A stretch of DNA of 64,000 bases, taken from assembly GCA_032871835.1 (NCBI GenBank), contig CM065297.1, positions 62,049,253-62,113,252 on the forward strand, in the 5' to 3' direction. The stretch is from Dipteronia dyeriana (lineage: Eukaryota; Streptophyta; Magnoliopsida; Sapindales; Sapindaceae). The notes under the pieces are model-generated. The model was not told the origin of the DNA. It worked only from the letters and a program-made list of their open reading frames with translations, and ran no database searches. Shown here in pieces: positions 11,201-22,359 of this stretch; the stretch's first letter is position 1; each line of letters opens with the position of its first letter. Made by a program: the position numbers and the translations under genes.

Positions 11201-12637
11201 CCCTTTCTTTAGATTATATACCTGAGGATGGAAACATACAAAATCTTCTTCTCTGTTAGTCACAATAGTGCCTCATAATTATACTACCAACAATAGTATA
11301 ATACTAGGAGACCTTCTCCTATTAGAAAAAATTTTTTGACTTTTAATTAAATAATTAATTAATCAACAAATTAATTATCCATTTAATTAAATAATAAAAT
11401 AAAAAATAAAATATTAGGATTTTATATATTAGCCTTGCCGCCCATGACATTATATAGGCATATATATTATTTTTCTTATTTTTATAAATCCTTTGGACCT
11501 TTATAAAAAGTCCACATGTGAACTAGACCTATTCTTACAAAAAGAAACAAGTCCATCAGCTTTAAGACAATTTTAGATGGACATATAAATTGGTCTGGTA
11601 GAATATATCAAGTGATCCATGCAAGTTCGTGTGGATTGGGGATCTTGGCGGGCTATCTAAATTTAAGCTCCAATAGACATAACCTAATCACAATCAATAA
11701 ATGATTCACTTAGGTCCGATCTATTAATTTTAGTTCATTCCACTAAAGAACTAAAATTGAACTCTTAAATAAAGATAGAATAAGTTAATATTTCTCATTC
11801 ATACCTTAGACAATCTTAATGGAGATAGTGTATCCTCGTGAAGAATACTAGTAATAGCCAAGAGCTCATAGACCGCATATAGCTTTCCAAGTTACCATAT
11901 TTACTCATATGACCACATTTTGAACTTGGATATTTTGACTTGTCCAGAAGCCATGTTTTAATAGACATTGTTGAAAACTTAACGTTAAGATTTAATATCC
12001 AATACCTCAAAATATCCATATGATGTTATTCTACTCACATTTAATAAATGGAGCCATGATGTCCATATCTATAAAAGATGTCCTCTATCGATTAACAAAT
12101 GAATACCACCAAACTATCGAGGATAGACTATGTTATATAATCGTACTCATTGATAGCTCAAATGATAACACTTGCAACCATAAGTCCATAATTTATCTCA
12201 GGATTGAGATAGACTCTCCGATTGTCTTCAAATGAAAACTTTTCTCCATTGACGGTTCTATGCACCTCTTGCACTAGATTCTTTTGCCCAAAGACACCGC
12301 ACTTTGATGATTTTAGACTCATTATAACACATTTGATCCCACTCAAATGCTAGCAAAAGAATCTACAACTTTGACAAGATAAAGGCGCCCAACCTTTATC
12401 TGAAGTTGTGAATATTATTCAAGACTAACTAAAGAATTGTGTCAACCTCATACATATCTAGATGTATGAACAATTCTTCTTTTCTCATAGTAATTTGACC
12501 TTATGATTATTTACTTTTGACAATTAAAATAATTAAACTATAAATGCTATAAGATTTGTTAAACTAGAAATCATTTTATTAATATGAAAAGATTGTCAAA
12601 AACGTTATAATACTCTTGCTATCGAGCATAATCCCAA
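11201..12637 (-). mobile_element. LTR-X, internally deleted
   Basis: Minus-orientation LTR-X from 'ccctttctttagattatatacctgagg' to its 5' end 'gctatcgagcataatcccaa' (12617-12637, final CA lost). About 400-450 bp present in other copies are missing between 'agtcacaatag' and 'aattatactacc'. It abuts LTR-Y on the left and the env-like C-terminal coding piece on the right. Private variants link it to the fragment at 4765-5096. Confidence 0.85.
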
Positions 12638-12640
12638 TAG

Positions 12641-12802
12641 AGAGGAGAGCTTGAAGCTAAAGTGGAGGATTTAGGTACAATGGTGAAACAACAAGATAAG
12701 AAGATCAAGTATCTAGAAGACAAAATTCCCTTTAGCAGTTCATCTGCCACGAAGCAATATGTAAGATCAACAACAAGGAAAACTTTCTTTGAAGGTGCTT
12801 GA
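12641..12802 (+). pseudogene. C-terminal coiled-coil tail of the env-like ORF
   Basis: A short plus-strand frame begins GELEAKVEDLGTMVKQQDK, continues with further Lys/Glu-rich helix, a Ser-rich tail with TTRKTFFEGA, then TGA at 12800. It starts immediately at the LTR-X boundary, lacks a start codon, and is followed by a 3' non-coding region and polypurine tract leading into LTR-Y. Position and coil content suit the C-terminus of a SIRE-type env-like protein. It may be the missing end of the ORF at 5097-6008, separated by the LTR-X insertion and a later inversion. Confidence 0.5.
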
Positions 12803-13309
12803 TCTTGATGTTTGGTATGTTTTCTTAACCTTTTGGCTACATTTTATGTTAAAAAGGGGTGAAAAACATTGATACTAAAACCTATGCTCTTTAATATTTG
12901 GTAGGATTGTCTAATTTGATTTTCCATGTGGGAATGTGGGAAATTCTAGTTTTTTTTTATTTTGTATAATTTTGTATCTTGAATTCTTGGTTTGTAATAT
13001 TTGGATGATGATATTTTGTTGATGGGTTAGTATGCATGTTTTTAGAGGGAGACATGTCTGTCCGTTTGAACTTTATTGACATTTATCTAAATATCTTGCC
13101 ATATTTCTATGTTTCTGCTGTAAATGCTTCAAGTTGTTTTAGGTGGTGACAAGAAAAGACTACATGGAAGAATTCCAGACTTGTTGAAGGTTAGTCTAAG
13201 GAAACTAACTCATTGTAATGTGATGGTGTTATTTTGTGACCAATCTTCATTTTATATGTTTTAGTATATGAATATGTGTTTTGACATAGAATTTTTCAAA
13301 GTGGGAGAT
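12803..13309 (+). other. 3' non-coding region and polypurine tract before LTR-Y
   Basis: No gene. It contains 'ttaaaaaggggtgaaaa', 'tagagggagacatg' and a final tract CAAAGTGGGAGAT (13297-13309) just before the LTR start. This is the same arrangement as copia-2 (46437-46936) and copia-1 (37431-37454). Confidence 0.65.
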
Positions 13310-15780
13310 TGTTAGGTATTTGAGTCTTGTGTTGGCATAATTCTATATCAAAACAATATTTGTTTTTTATTGATTAGTTTTCTAGGGTTTATGGATCATC
13401 AAGCTTCAAGGAAGATTAGACAACAAATCAAGCAAAGTAGTGCTACAAGAGGAACAATGCCTTATTGCATAGCTAAAGGTATATTGAGACCTCTTTCCTC
13501 TTGTAAGGCCTAGACACACACACACATATCATACATTTGTGTCTATGCATCATTGTGCAAAAATTGATATGACATATGCACACATTTATTCATGTATGCA
13601 CATGCATTAGTTCTAAAAGGTGACAAACTTTGATAAATTCATGTTCTAGACTATTTCGAGGTAATAGCATACTTATGTGTACTTGTGTTTATTTTATTAT
13701 ATTTGTATGATATTGAACTTGAATTTGTTCTTTTAAAATTCCGTATTTCAGTTACTCATTCACTAAGTTTTGAGTTCAAATTAGGAATTTAAGAAACTTT
13801 TCATGATTTTATCGTGCCTAATTTTCGTATCTGATTTTCAAGATTGAATTCCATATTTTTTTGAAACATTTTTCTTGACCTCCTTTTTACATGAGACAAT
13901 CCCAATTTTAATATGAAAATGTAGTCGAATCGGAGTTCAGAGGCCAGAGATATGGGTGAAGAACTGTAGGAATCATAAGGGAAAAAGAAGGGGACATCTC
14001 CCATTTCCTGTGGAGGAACGTGGACCTCCACGGGAAAGGAAGTCCTCTACCCTATTAGCGGGCCACATGCCTCCATGGGATGCAGAGGTGTCTCCCTCCC
14101 ATTGGTCTTTCATTTCCCTCTTTAACTTTCCCTTTAAGTACCTTATTTCCCTATCATTTTTTTCCAACTTTCCTATCTTCCAAACACCATGTCCTTTTCA
14201 TTCGAAGCCCAATTTGAGTGATTTGAGTTGGAGATTTCTCATCTACTAGTCCTCTATCTTTTCCACAAGAGTTTGGAGTCATTTGATTGATTTTTTTGGT
14301 AGTTTCACACACAAAACCAGATTGTACAATTTTCACTTGAGGTATTGATTTCTCTTTTGATTTTTGAGCCTTAAATCTTCAATTACCTTGGGTTTTCTTC
14401 TTCAATACTTGTATGTATATTGTGTTTACTTTGATTAGAGTTTTGGACTCTATAGAAGCTAGATTAAGCTTTGAGTGAATCTTACATGTTGAGTTAGGTT
14501 TTTGTTAAAGCCTATGTTTTCACATGTTTGTGTTTTGTATTGTGCTTGCTTTCTATCTAGGACTATTTTGAGCTTTGATTGATTTATTTTAATTTAAAAT
14601 AGTATCTACCTGTGTAGGTCTTCTTATTTGACAATTCATGATTGGAACAATTTTATTATTTATTTAGAGCTTGAAATGTTTAAAATGAATACTTTATGAA
14701 TACATGCTATATATTTCTTGATAGGAATTTTATTGATCACATGTTTTGATTCTAGCATGATTTTTGTTTGATACTAAATATTGATTATGTGCTAAAATGT
14801 ATTTGATTGAGTCAAGGTTTAGTGACATGAATAAATCTAGAAGTTAAATGTGTTTTGGTGTTTTCACATTTTCTAGAATTGTTATTCATGCATAGTAACT
14901 AGACATATATTATATATGAGCTTTCAGGCATAAGTCTAGTTCCCATAGAATGTGTTGATCAACATATTCTATATTACGTGCTTGTTTGTGTTTTGCATTC
15001 ATGATCACATAGGAGGCCTTGTGAAAAGGTTGGAAGTCACATTCCTTAGAGTGATTATTTGGTTGGTGCACCGGAAGTCACATTTTAGAGGATCTTCAAT
15101 TTACGCATGGAGTCTTAGCTAGGATCGGGGTGATCCGGATAACTAAGCGTGGAAGTCTCATTGGAGAGGGGTTCTTCAATTTGAGCATGGCCGTCACATT
15201 TTAGAGTGAGGCTCTCCAATTTGCGCATGGAATCTTGACTAGGATCATGGTGATCTGGATAGTTAAGCAAATGTTGCAGCTCTTTCATTATTTAGGGTTG
15301 AAGGGTAGATTTTTAGGTGAAGTGGTCACTTGAGAGATTGTATCTTTTTATCTTGCTAGTGGAAGTTGTTTTCCTGTGGTTGTAGTATCAACCCATGGAT
15401 GTTTCCTCTTCGAAGGTTTTACCATGTAAAAATCATGTGTTCATTCTCTCTATCCCTATCTCTTGATATTTGTATTTTGTGTTGATATATTTCTTACTTG
15501 ATATTGATATATATCTTGTTTGATATACTTGTATTTGACATTCATTTTATATCAAGATTTGAACTTGTTAAAGGCTTTTGTTTAAATAGCCTAGTTTTTA
15601 TCACATGCAAGTTGTTATCAACATTGACTTTGTTCGATCAAGAATGTCTTTATTGAATTGATTTTGCTTGTGTTTGAATAATAAAAATTGTGATACAAGC
15701 TATCTAGAGGGACAAACATAAGTTTGTTTCAAGGGAATAACCTATTTACCCTCCTCTAGGTCAGCTTAAAGAAAATTAAC
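13310..15780 (+). mobile_element. LTR-Y, 3' LTR of a plus-strand SIRE-like element
   Basis: It starts TGTTAGGTATTTGAGTC (copia-2 LTR: TGTTAGGTTCTAGATTTG) right after a polypurine tract, and ends after 'accctcctctaggtcagctt' (copia-2: 'acccc.ctctaggtatatt'), at about 2.47 kb. It contains CA-rich short repeats near 13510, a GC-rich palindromic island at about 13990-14100, and degenerate repeats with 'ctaggatc.gggtgatc.ggat' at 15115-15260. The exact 3' terminus is uncertain by a few bases because the terminal CA is not obvious. Confidence 0.85.
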
Positions 15781-16140
15781 CTTGTTTGCATTTTCACTAT
15801 GTATGTAGACTGTTATAGAGAAAAAATGAAAGAGAGAGAATGTAAAGAAGCCTAATATGAAAATAAATGAATTCACTAAATGGCTTTCTCTCTCTTGATT
15901 CTTTATATAGTGTTAGCTACTAAGTCCATGTGATATCTGGCTAGCCAATCAACTCTTGCCAAATTGGATTGCCTCACGTCTCTTATCTCTTCATTATCGA
16001 AATTCATCTGAAATCACCAAAATGACATCACTTCATTTAAGCAACCTTATTAGGCTAGTTGAGGCTACATATAAGATCATTAGGATTTGTGGGCTTCTGA
16101 CTTAAGCCTTTGATAACATTATGTTGGGCTAATATCATCA
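15781..16140 (-). mobile_element. Truncated 3' LTR of copia-4
   Basis: On the minus strand, a polypurine-like AAGGTGGAATTTG is followed by TGATGATATTAGCCCAAC, then a promoter-like CACTATATAAAG (around 15910) and an 'aagagagagaaagcc' leader. The LTR is cut off at the LTR-Y boundary, so only about 360 bp remain. Confidence 0.6.
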
Positions 16141-16680
16141 CAAATTCCACCTTAGCCCAACATCATCCATATAATAGAGAGAATTCCTGTGAGATACCTG
16201 CTCAAGACTCAACAAATAGATCAGGCCATAATCACCTATTTTTAGCAAGTTCAAGCAATGCTTGAGCTTGTTATAAGGAACCACTTTAGTTCCCATATCT
16301 GCTGGATTTTCTTCAGTGGAAACCTTTTCCACTTCATCAGTACCTTTAGAGATTTTATCTCTGATAAAGTGGTACCTCTATGTGTTTAGTCCTCTCATGG
16401 AAGACTGGATTCTTACACAAGTGCAAAACACTTTGACTATCAGTGTAGATAACAACCTTCCCTTTAAACACACCTATTTCACCTAGAAGACCTTAAAGCC
16501 AAATGGCTTCCTTTATAGCCTCAGTAACAGTTACGTATTCTTCCTCAGTTGTTGAAAGTGCAACGATTGTAGTTGGCTTTTCCAACGAACACAACATCTT
16601 GCAATAGTGAAGTGCCGTTTTGTTCTGTAAAATTCGGTTGTCAAAAGAAATTTTTAAAGTTCCTAGCAATGTCCTCAAAA
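16141..16680 (-). pseudogene. pol: Copia-4 RNase H remnant
   Basis: The minus strand encodes the end of a Ty1/copia polyprotein: KPTTIVALSTTEEEYVTVTEA (family SxxxxALSTxEAEY), then YTDSQSVLHLCKNPVFHERT, TKHIEV and NPADMGTKVVP, the usual C-terminal order of copia RNase H. Stops interrupt the frame (near 16490 and 16335) and the RT part is absent upstream. The wording 'STTEEEYVTVTEAIKEAIWL' is unlike copia-1 and -2 ('SAVEAEYIAA', 'SSSEAEYIAA'), so this is a different copia lineage. It may be the family of the LTR-X element, but no direct link is seen. Confidence 0.75.
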
Positions 16681-17340
16681 CGTATCAAAAAAAGTATAGT
16701 GATAAGCTAGGTATTGTTCCATATGGATCAAAGGTAGTGATGATCAAATTAATATTCTAAAACTAGTAGTGCTTAAAAGTAAAGATGCAATGGTTGGTTT
16801 TGACAATTATCAACTATGATGCAAACTACAATTATGATAAAACTAAAATTAAATAAGTTAGCAAGAATGCAATGTGAAAAGCTATGAGATGGAGGAGTCA
16901 ATGCAATCACAACATAAATAGTGAGCAATCCAATTAATCCTTTAAGAACCTATTCAATCATTTAGGGCGAAATCTACCTTTAGGTGTGATTTGAGAATCA
17001 CTAATCCCTTTACTACACAACAACTAAGGACATATTAGATTGAGTGCAGAGAGAGTTTCCTTTTAAGCCTAGATAGATTTAAATAGTTGAGATGGTTTTG
17101 AATGGCATATTCTCAATCCACACCTTCCATTTTAGCCGAGATGAATTGGCATATTCTCGACACATCCCTTCGTTTTAAGATAGCTTGTTTATTACCTTAA
17201 AGTGTGTATCTAGACTTGAATTAAGAGAGGGCATATCTACTCAATCCTAGAAAATATTTATTCTTTTTTTTAAAACTCAAATTAATTTGATACCAAAATA
17301 AGAATTAAGAGAGGCCATATCTACTCAATCCAAGAAGGAA
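16681..17340. other. Unassigned intergenic sequence
   Basis: No gene, RNA or repeat recognised. Short internal echoes occur: 'gaggccatatctactcaatcc' / 'gagggcatatctactcaatcc' near 17225 and 17309, and 'ggcatattctc' twice near 17106-17150. Confidence 0.5.
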
Positions 17341-18423
17341 TGCTTTAACAACATTGAATGGAAACAAACAAAATCTTCTTCTTTGTTAGTTACAAATATC
17401 CTCCAAGAGAAAAATCAAGAATGTCCGGCCACTTGTGAATTATCAATTAATTTGATTGAAACTCGCGTGGACCTTGATTCGATGTTGTACATAAAACCTT
17501 TTGATGTAAAGGCTACTAGTGCACTCTCGAAAACAAAATGTTCTTTCTTCCTTTTCTAATTTACTGAATTTTCACACACTTATCTTTAGAGTTGGAAGAA
17601 TTTATCTAGAGCAAGAACCGGATTTCTACACTAAAAATTATTTTTTTGCTAAATTTTCTCTAAATTTTCTCCTTAGAAAAATTTCCTTGGCCGAATATTC
17701 TCTAGCAAAAAATTATGCTCGGCCGAATTCAACTATATGAATATATATAGTGGCCTGAATTCTACCTTCTTTTGATTTAGGAGACTAAATCCTCTCCTAA
17801 AGAGGATTTACTCGGTGGACAAGAATCCTATCCCTAGGTGGATTTACTTGGTGACAAAGAATCCTTTTCAAAAAAAGTTTTTTTTCCACACCAAGACTCC
17901 TAATCCAACTCAAATAGTGTATTTATTCAATAACCAATTATTCAAAATAATTAAATTGTGAATATATTAAAACTTCCTAATTTGACCAATTATCAACTAG
18001 AGTTTTAATAGAAAACAAATACTTCCTAATTTGACTAGATATATAAATTCCTATTATTTATCTACTTATCAAATATAGTATTTGATACTTATCATATTAC
18101 TAACAATAATATGACTCTAGGAGACCATCTCTAACTAGGAAAAAGATTTTGACTTTTTGATTAAATAATTAATTGATTAATAAATTAATTAATTTATATT
18201 TAATTAAATAATAAAACAAAACCAATATATAAGGCTATTATATAGTCCCTTGCCGCCCAAGCTAAAAAAATATGGGCCAAATATTGTTTTTTCTATTTTA
18301 ATAAATCCATTGGACTTTAATAAAATGTCCATATGTGAACTAGACCCATTCTTACTAAAAGAAACAAGGCCACATGACTTAATACAATTCTAGATGGACC
18401 CATGTATTGGTCTGGTAGAATAT
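17341..18423 (-). mobile_element. LTR-X fragment, cut by the LTR-X copia element
   Basis: Reverse-oriented LTR-X from 'gaatggaaacaaacaaaatcttcttc' to 'tggtctggtagaatat'. In other copies the next bases are 'atcaagtgatcc', but here a plus-strand LTR-X begins at 18424. The two therefore meet head to head, which looks like insertion of one family member into another. Confidence 0.8.
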
Positions 18424-20531
18424 TGTTGGGATTATGCTTGATAGCAAGAGTATAATAATGTATTTGATAATCTTTTCATATTAATAAAGTGATTTTTAGT
18501 TTAACAAATCTTATAGCATTTATAGTTTAATTATTATAATTGTCAAAAGTAAATAATCATAAGGTCAAAAGACTATAAGAAAAGAAGAATTGTTCATACA
18601 TCTAGATATGTATGAGGTAGACACAATTATTTTGATAGTCTTGAATAATATTAACAACTTAAGATAAAGGTTGGGTGCCTTCATCTTGTCAAAGATGTAG
18701 ATTCTTTTGTTAGCATTTGAGTGGGATCAAATGTGTTATGATGAGTCAAAAACCATCAAAGTGTGGTGTCTTTGGGTAAAAGAATCTAGTGCACTGGGTG
18801 CATTGAATCGGATCACAATGAAATACTTTATCTAGAATCGTCAATGGATAAAAGTTTTCAATGAGTATGATTATATAGCATAGTCTATCCTCGATAGTTT
18901 GGTGGTATTCATTTGTTAATCGATAGTGGACTTCATTTATAGATATTGGCATCGTGGCTCAATTTATTAAATGTGAGTAGAATACCATCATATGGATATT
19001 TTGAGGTATTGAATATTAAATCTTAAAGTTAAGTTTTCAATAGTGTCTATTAAAACATGGCTTCTGGATAAGTCAAAATATCCAAGTTCAAAATGTGGTC
19101 ATATGAGTAAATATGGTAACTTGGAGAGCTGCAGACAGTCTATAAGCTCTTGACGATTACTGGTATTCTTCACGAGGATACACTATCTCCAATAAAGTTG
19201 TTTAGGGTATGAATGAGCAATATTAACTTATCCTTTCTATATTTTAGAGTTCAGTTTTAGTTCTTTAGTGGAATGAACTAAAATTTAAAGATCGGACCTG
19301 AGTGAATCATTTGTTGATTGTGATTAGGTTATGTCTTTGGAGCTTAAATTTAGATATCCCGCCAAGATCCCCAATCCGCACGAACTTGCATGGATAACTT
19401 GATATATTCTACCGGACCAATTTATGGGCCCATTTAGAATTGTATTGAGGCATGTGAACTTGTTTCTTTTTGTAAGAATAGGTCTAGTTAACATGTGGAC
19501 TTTTTATTAACGTCCAATGGATTTAATAAAATAAGAAAAATAATATATATGCCCATGTGTGGTCTTGGGCAGGAAAGGCTAAATATTTTAGCTAAACTAT
19601 ATTGTTTTTTTATTTTATTATTTAATTAAATGGAAATTAATTAATTTGGTAATTAATTAATTATTTAACTGAAAGTCAAAATCTTTTTCATAATAGGAGA
19701 AGGTCTCCTAATATTATACTATTGTTGGTAGTATAATTAATATTAAAGACTATATTTGATAAGTAGCCAAATAAAATAAATTATTTATCTAGTCAAATTA
19801 GGAAGTCTTTATTATGGTCACAAATACACTAACGAGTTGGATTAAGAGTCTTTGTTTAGGAAAGAATTCTTTTTGGAAAAGGATTCTTGGTCACTAAGTA
19901 AATCCACTTAAGGAAATGATTCTTGTCCACCAAGTAAATCCTTCTTAAAAGAGGATTTGGTCTCCTATATATACTACCTATTAATTTCGACCAAGTTTAA
20001 TTTTTGGTGTGAGAAGTTTTTTTTATTTGTCTTTTATTGTTATAATAATAAAAAAAAACTTCGCATTGTGTGAAGAATTCGGCCAAACATAGAGAAAAGA
20101 GGGAACCTTTTTGTTTTCGATAGTACACTAGTATCTTTTGCATCAAAAGGGTTTTGTGTACAACATCGAATCAAGGTTCACGTAAGTTTCAATCAAATTG
20201 ATTGATAATTCTTAAGTGACCGGACGTTCTTGGTTTTTCTCTTGGAGGATTATTGTGACTAACAATGAAGAAGATTTTGTTTGTTTCCATCCTCAGGTAT
20301 ACGATTTAAAGAAAGGGAGCCCACACTCCTAGGTGATTCACGTTCGTGATTGGATTGGAAGATCTTGCGGATTCAATTAAACGCTAGTTCAATCGTCATA
20401 AAAAAGGGTACAACACTTTTAATATATATCAATTAATCTAGGTGTTAAGGTTCTTTCTTTTAAAAGGAATTTTTTTTAAATATACTAAACCAAATTTTTT
20501 TTTACGCTTTCGTTGCGCGATTTTCCCTACA
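18424..20531 (+). mobile_element. 5' LTR of an LTR-X copia element
   Basis: A 2.1 kb LTR from TGTTGGGATTATGC to CCCTACA, immediately followed by a primer-binding site. It is the reference copy for LTR-X in this window; others are at 4765, 11201, 17341, 24114 and 38643. A TATA box lies in the 3' third at 19965-19973. The leader after it contains 'gtgtgaagaattcggcc' and 'gtgtacaacatcgaatcaag', conserved in the other copies. Confidence 0.9.
19965..19973 (+). promoter_or_regulatory. TATA box of LTR-X
   Basis: CTATATATA precedes 'ctacctatt' in the 5' LTR and is conserved as 'tatatatata' at the same relative place in the reverse copy at 49568. Position in the LTR suits the U3/R boundary. Confidence 0.55.
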
Positions 20532-20532
20532 A

Positions 20533-20546
20533 TTGGTATCAGAGCC
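20533..20546 (+). other. Primer-binding site, initiator methionine tRNA type
   Basis: TTGGTATCAGAGCC follows the LTR terminus CTACA by one base. This is the classical plant copia PBS complementary to the 3' end of initiator tRNA-Met. Confidence 0.9.
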
Positions 20547-21967
20547 TGGTTGTACCCTTGATTAATTAATGTATGTGTACGTGAATCTTTTTTCTTTTAA
20601 TTGTATATATGAATGTTTTAGAAAGAGATGACACTCTAGGTATTCGTATATATATTTACATTGGAATGTATTGATATATATATATATATATATATGTTTT
20701 ATATGTGGTTTGTTATTGCTCAATTTTGGTCTGCGAATTTCAATGTATTTTTGTTTTGGGATTGTAAGAAGAAGGGTGGCCTATCATCACCATAATTTCC
20801 TTCTTGGTAGTTGCTAAGTTTTTTTTTGTTGTTGTTGTAATAAAAAAAAACTGCACTATATTGTAATAAAAAAAAACTACACTATATTGTAATTAAAAAA
20901 AAACTGCATTATTTTTTTTATTTAAAATTCTTCTGTAATACATTCAAGTATCGAAGACTCGAATTTTTGAAGAATTGGAAGCAACTAGAATAAGTTTGGG
21001 ACCATGCGAGCCATAGCAACAAACGTGCGTGCGAAGAGCACGCGGACACGTTTGTTGTGGCATGGGATGCACACGGCAACCCTATGAAATCCATGGGCTG
21101 CACATGGCAGCCCTTTATGGGGTTGTGGCATGCGCACGCCTATAGGAGGAAGCCAAGGGTGCGCACGCCCATGGGATGCAGCCGAGGGAGTCCAAATGAT
21201 GAAGGTCGCGTGAAGACTTGTTATCAAGAAAAGTGTTTTTTGTATTCCTAGACATATGTAATTTACTTTCTTTTCTCGGATTGATCAAAATTGTAGCTAT
21301 TTATATTTTTTGTAAATATTGCAATGTTTGTCATTGTTTGATAACATGTCATATAGAATAGGAGTGCCACTCATATATCTCTTTTGGTATGAACATGCAT
21401 TGAATGATTTAGGTATCTAATTGGCATCTAAATAACTTGGTAAATCATTCTATGGAATTTGATCACACACCTTAAACAATTGAGTGGGAGAAGGTGTTTT
21501 GGATCACCTACGGCCTCCAAGTTTAGTTGAGCTTTATGTTTCGTGTAATAACCTCCCAAGAGGTATTCATGAATGGAATTTAGCAAGATACTTCCTTACA
21601 AGGATAGATTAGACAATTAGCCAAAATGATATCTACTCCTACAGGAGGGATATTCGTGAGGGATTATATTGAAGGTCGATAACTTGGTAACACACTCAAT
21701 GTAATTTTATTAATATCCTCCCAAGAGTTCTTGTTAATAAAATTGCAAGGTTAAATTTGAAAACGTTGGTTGTTATGTTAACAATTAGGTGGGACCTAGT
21801 CTAACTAGTAAATGGTGCAAACTCCTAAAGGAGGCGTGACATTTATGGGTGTTGGATCACCATTGAATTTTACGATTGAATTATTTTATTTTTAATTCAA
21901 GATAAATATTCAAAAGTGCTATATCATGATTATTTACTTATATAATTTTTGTTATTAAAAATAATTC
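20547..21967 (+). other. Untranslated leader of the LTR-X element with GC-rich island
   Basis: No credible gene. It has an AT microsatellite at 20671-20696, poly-A repeats with 'ctgcactatattgtaat' three times near 20850-20910, and a GC-rich palindromic island at about 20995-21200 carrying CATGGGATGCA and GCATGCGCACGCC words. Short ORFs over the island on both strands result from its composition. The segment 21400-21870 has repeated 'tcctcccaagag' / 'ctcctaaaggagg' phrases. Confidence 0.6.
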
Positions 21968-22202
21968 ATGACCACATCCCTAATCAACATCCTAAAAGAT
22001 AATACTTTAAATGATGATAATTATGTAACATGGAAAAAGGAAAATTGGGTTGTTGTTGCAAGTTGAATAACATAAGTTCATTATGTGCACTCTTAAACCA
22101 CCTACTCCTACTAATAAATCTATAAAGGAGCAAAGAGATGAATATCAACGGTGGAAGTCTTCAGATAAGATGGCTAAATGTTATATCATGGCCACCATCA
22201 AG
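21968..22202 (+). pseudogene. gag: Partial copia gag of the LTR-X element
   Basis: ATG at 21968 opens MTTSLINILKDNTLNDDNYV, then TWK. After a one-base frameshift near 22036 the frame continues as KRKIGLLLQVE, stop, HKFIMCTLKPPTP, KEQRDEYQRWKSSDKMAKCY and IMATI. This is the usual N-terminal pattern of copia gag: a 'NYxxWK' motif, a 'P.P' break, then a 'Y.RW...D..A..YI.A.' helix. Similarity stops near 22202, where antisense gypsy material takes over. Everything downstream (most of gag, pol, 3' LTR) is missing. Confidence 0.75.
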
Positions 22203-22359
22203 CTATATCAAACTCAGCAGGGAGCCCATCCACAGGTTCCGGGCTATACATAAAAGAATAAAGAAAGAGTATCTTGATAGCTGGGTTAAAAAACTATTTT
22301 ATGATTCAATTAGAGCACCCGCCCCTATTTTCGGGCATTACAAACAAACTCAAAGGGAA
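22203..22359 (-). other. Junction and likely 3' UTR of the antisense gypsy gene
   Basis: No coding features beyond the stop near 22360 on the minus strand. The junction between plus-strand LTR-X copia gag and antisense Tat-element sequence lies close to 22203. No target duplication was identified, so a deletion join is likelier than an insertion end. Confidence 0.4.

Noticed and set aside
9808..11263. Several frames of 60-100 codons
   Set aside because: They lie inside LTR-Y, whose non-coding nature is shown by the reverse copy at 13310-15780.
12020..12346. Frames recurring at 18746, 24400-24763 and 50547
   Set aside because: Recurrence comes from LTR-X copies. The frames are in the LTR and differ by stops between copies, so they are not a conserved gene.
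20985..21251. Frames of 60-80 codons over the GC-rich island of the LTR-X leader
   Set aside because: Both strands are open because of composition. The position is upstream of the gag ATG at 21968.
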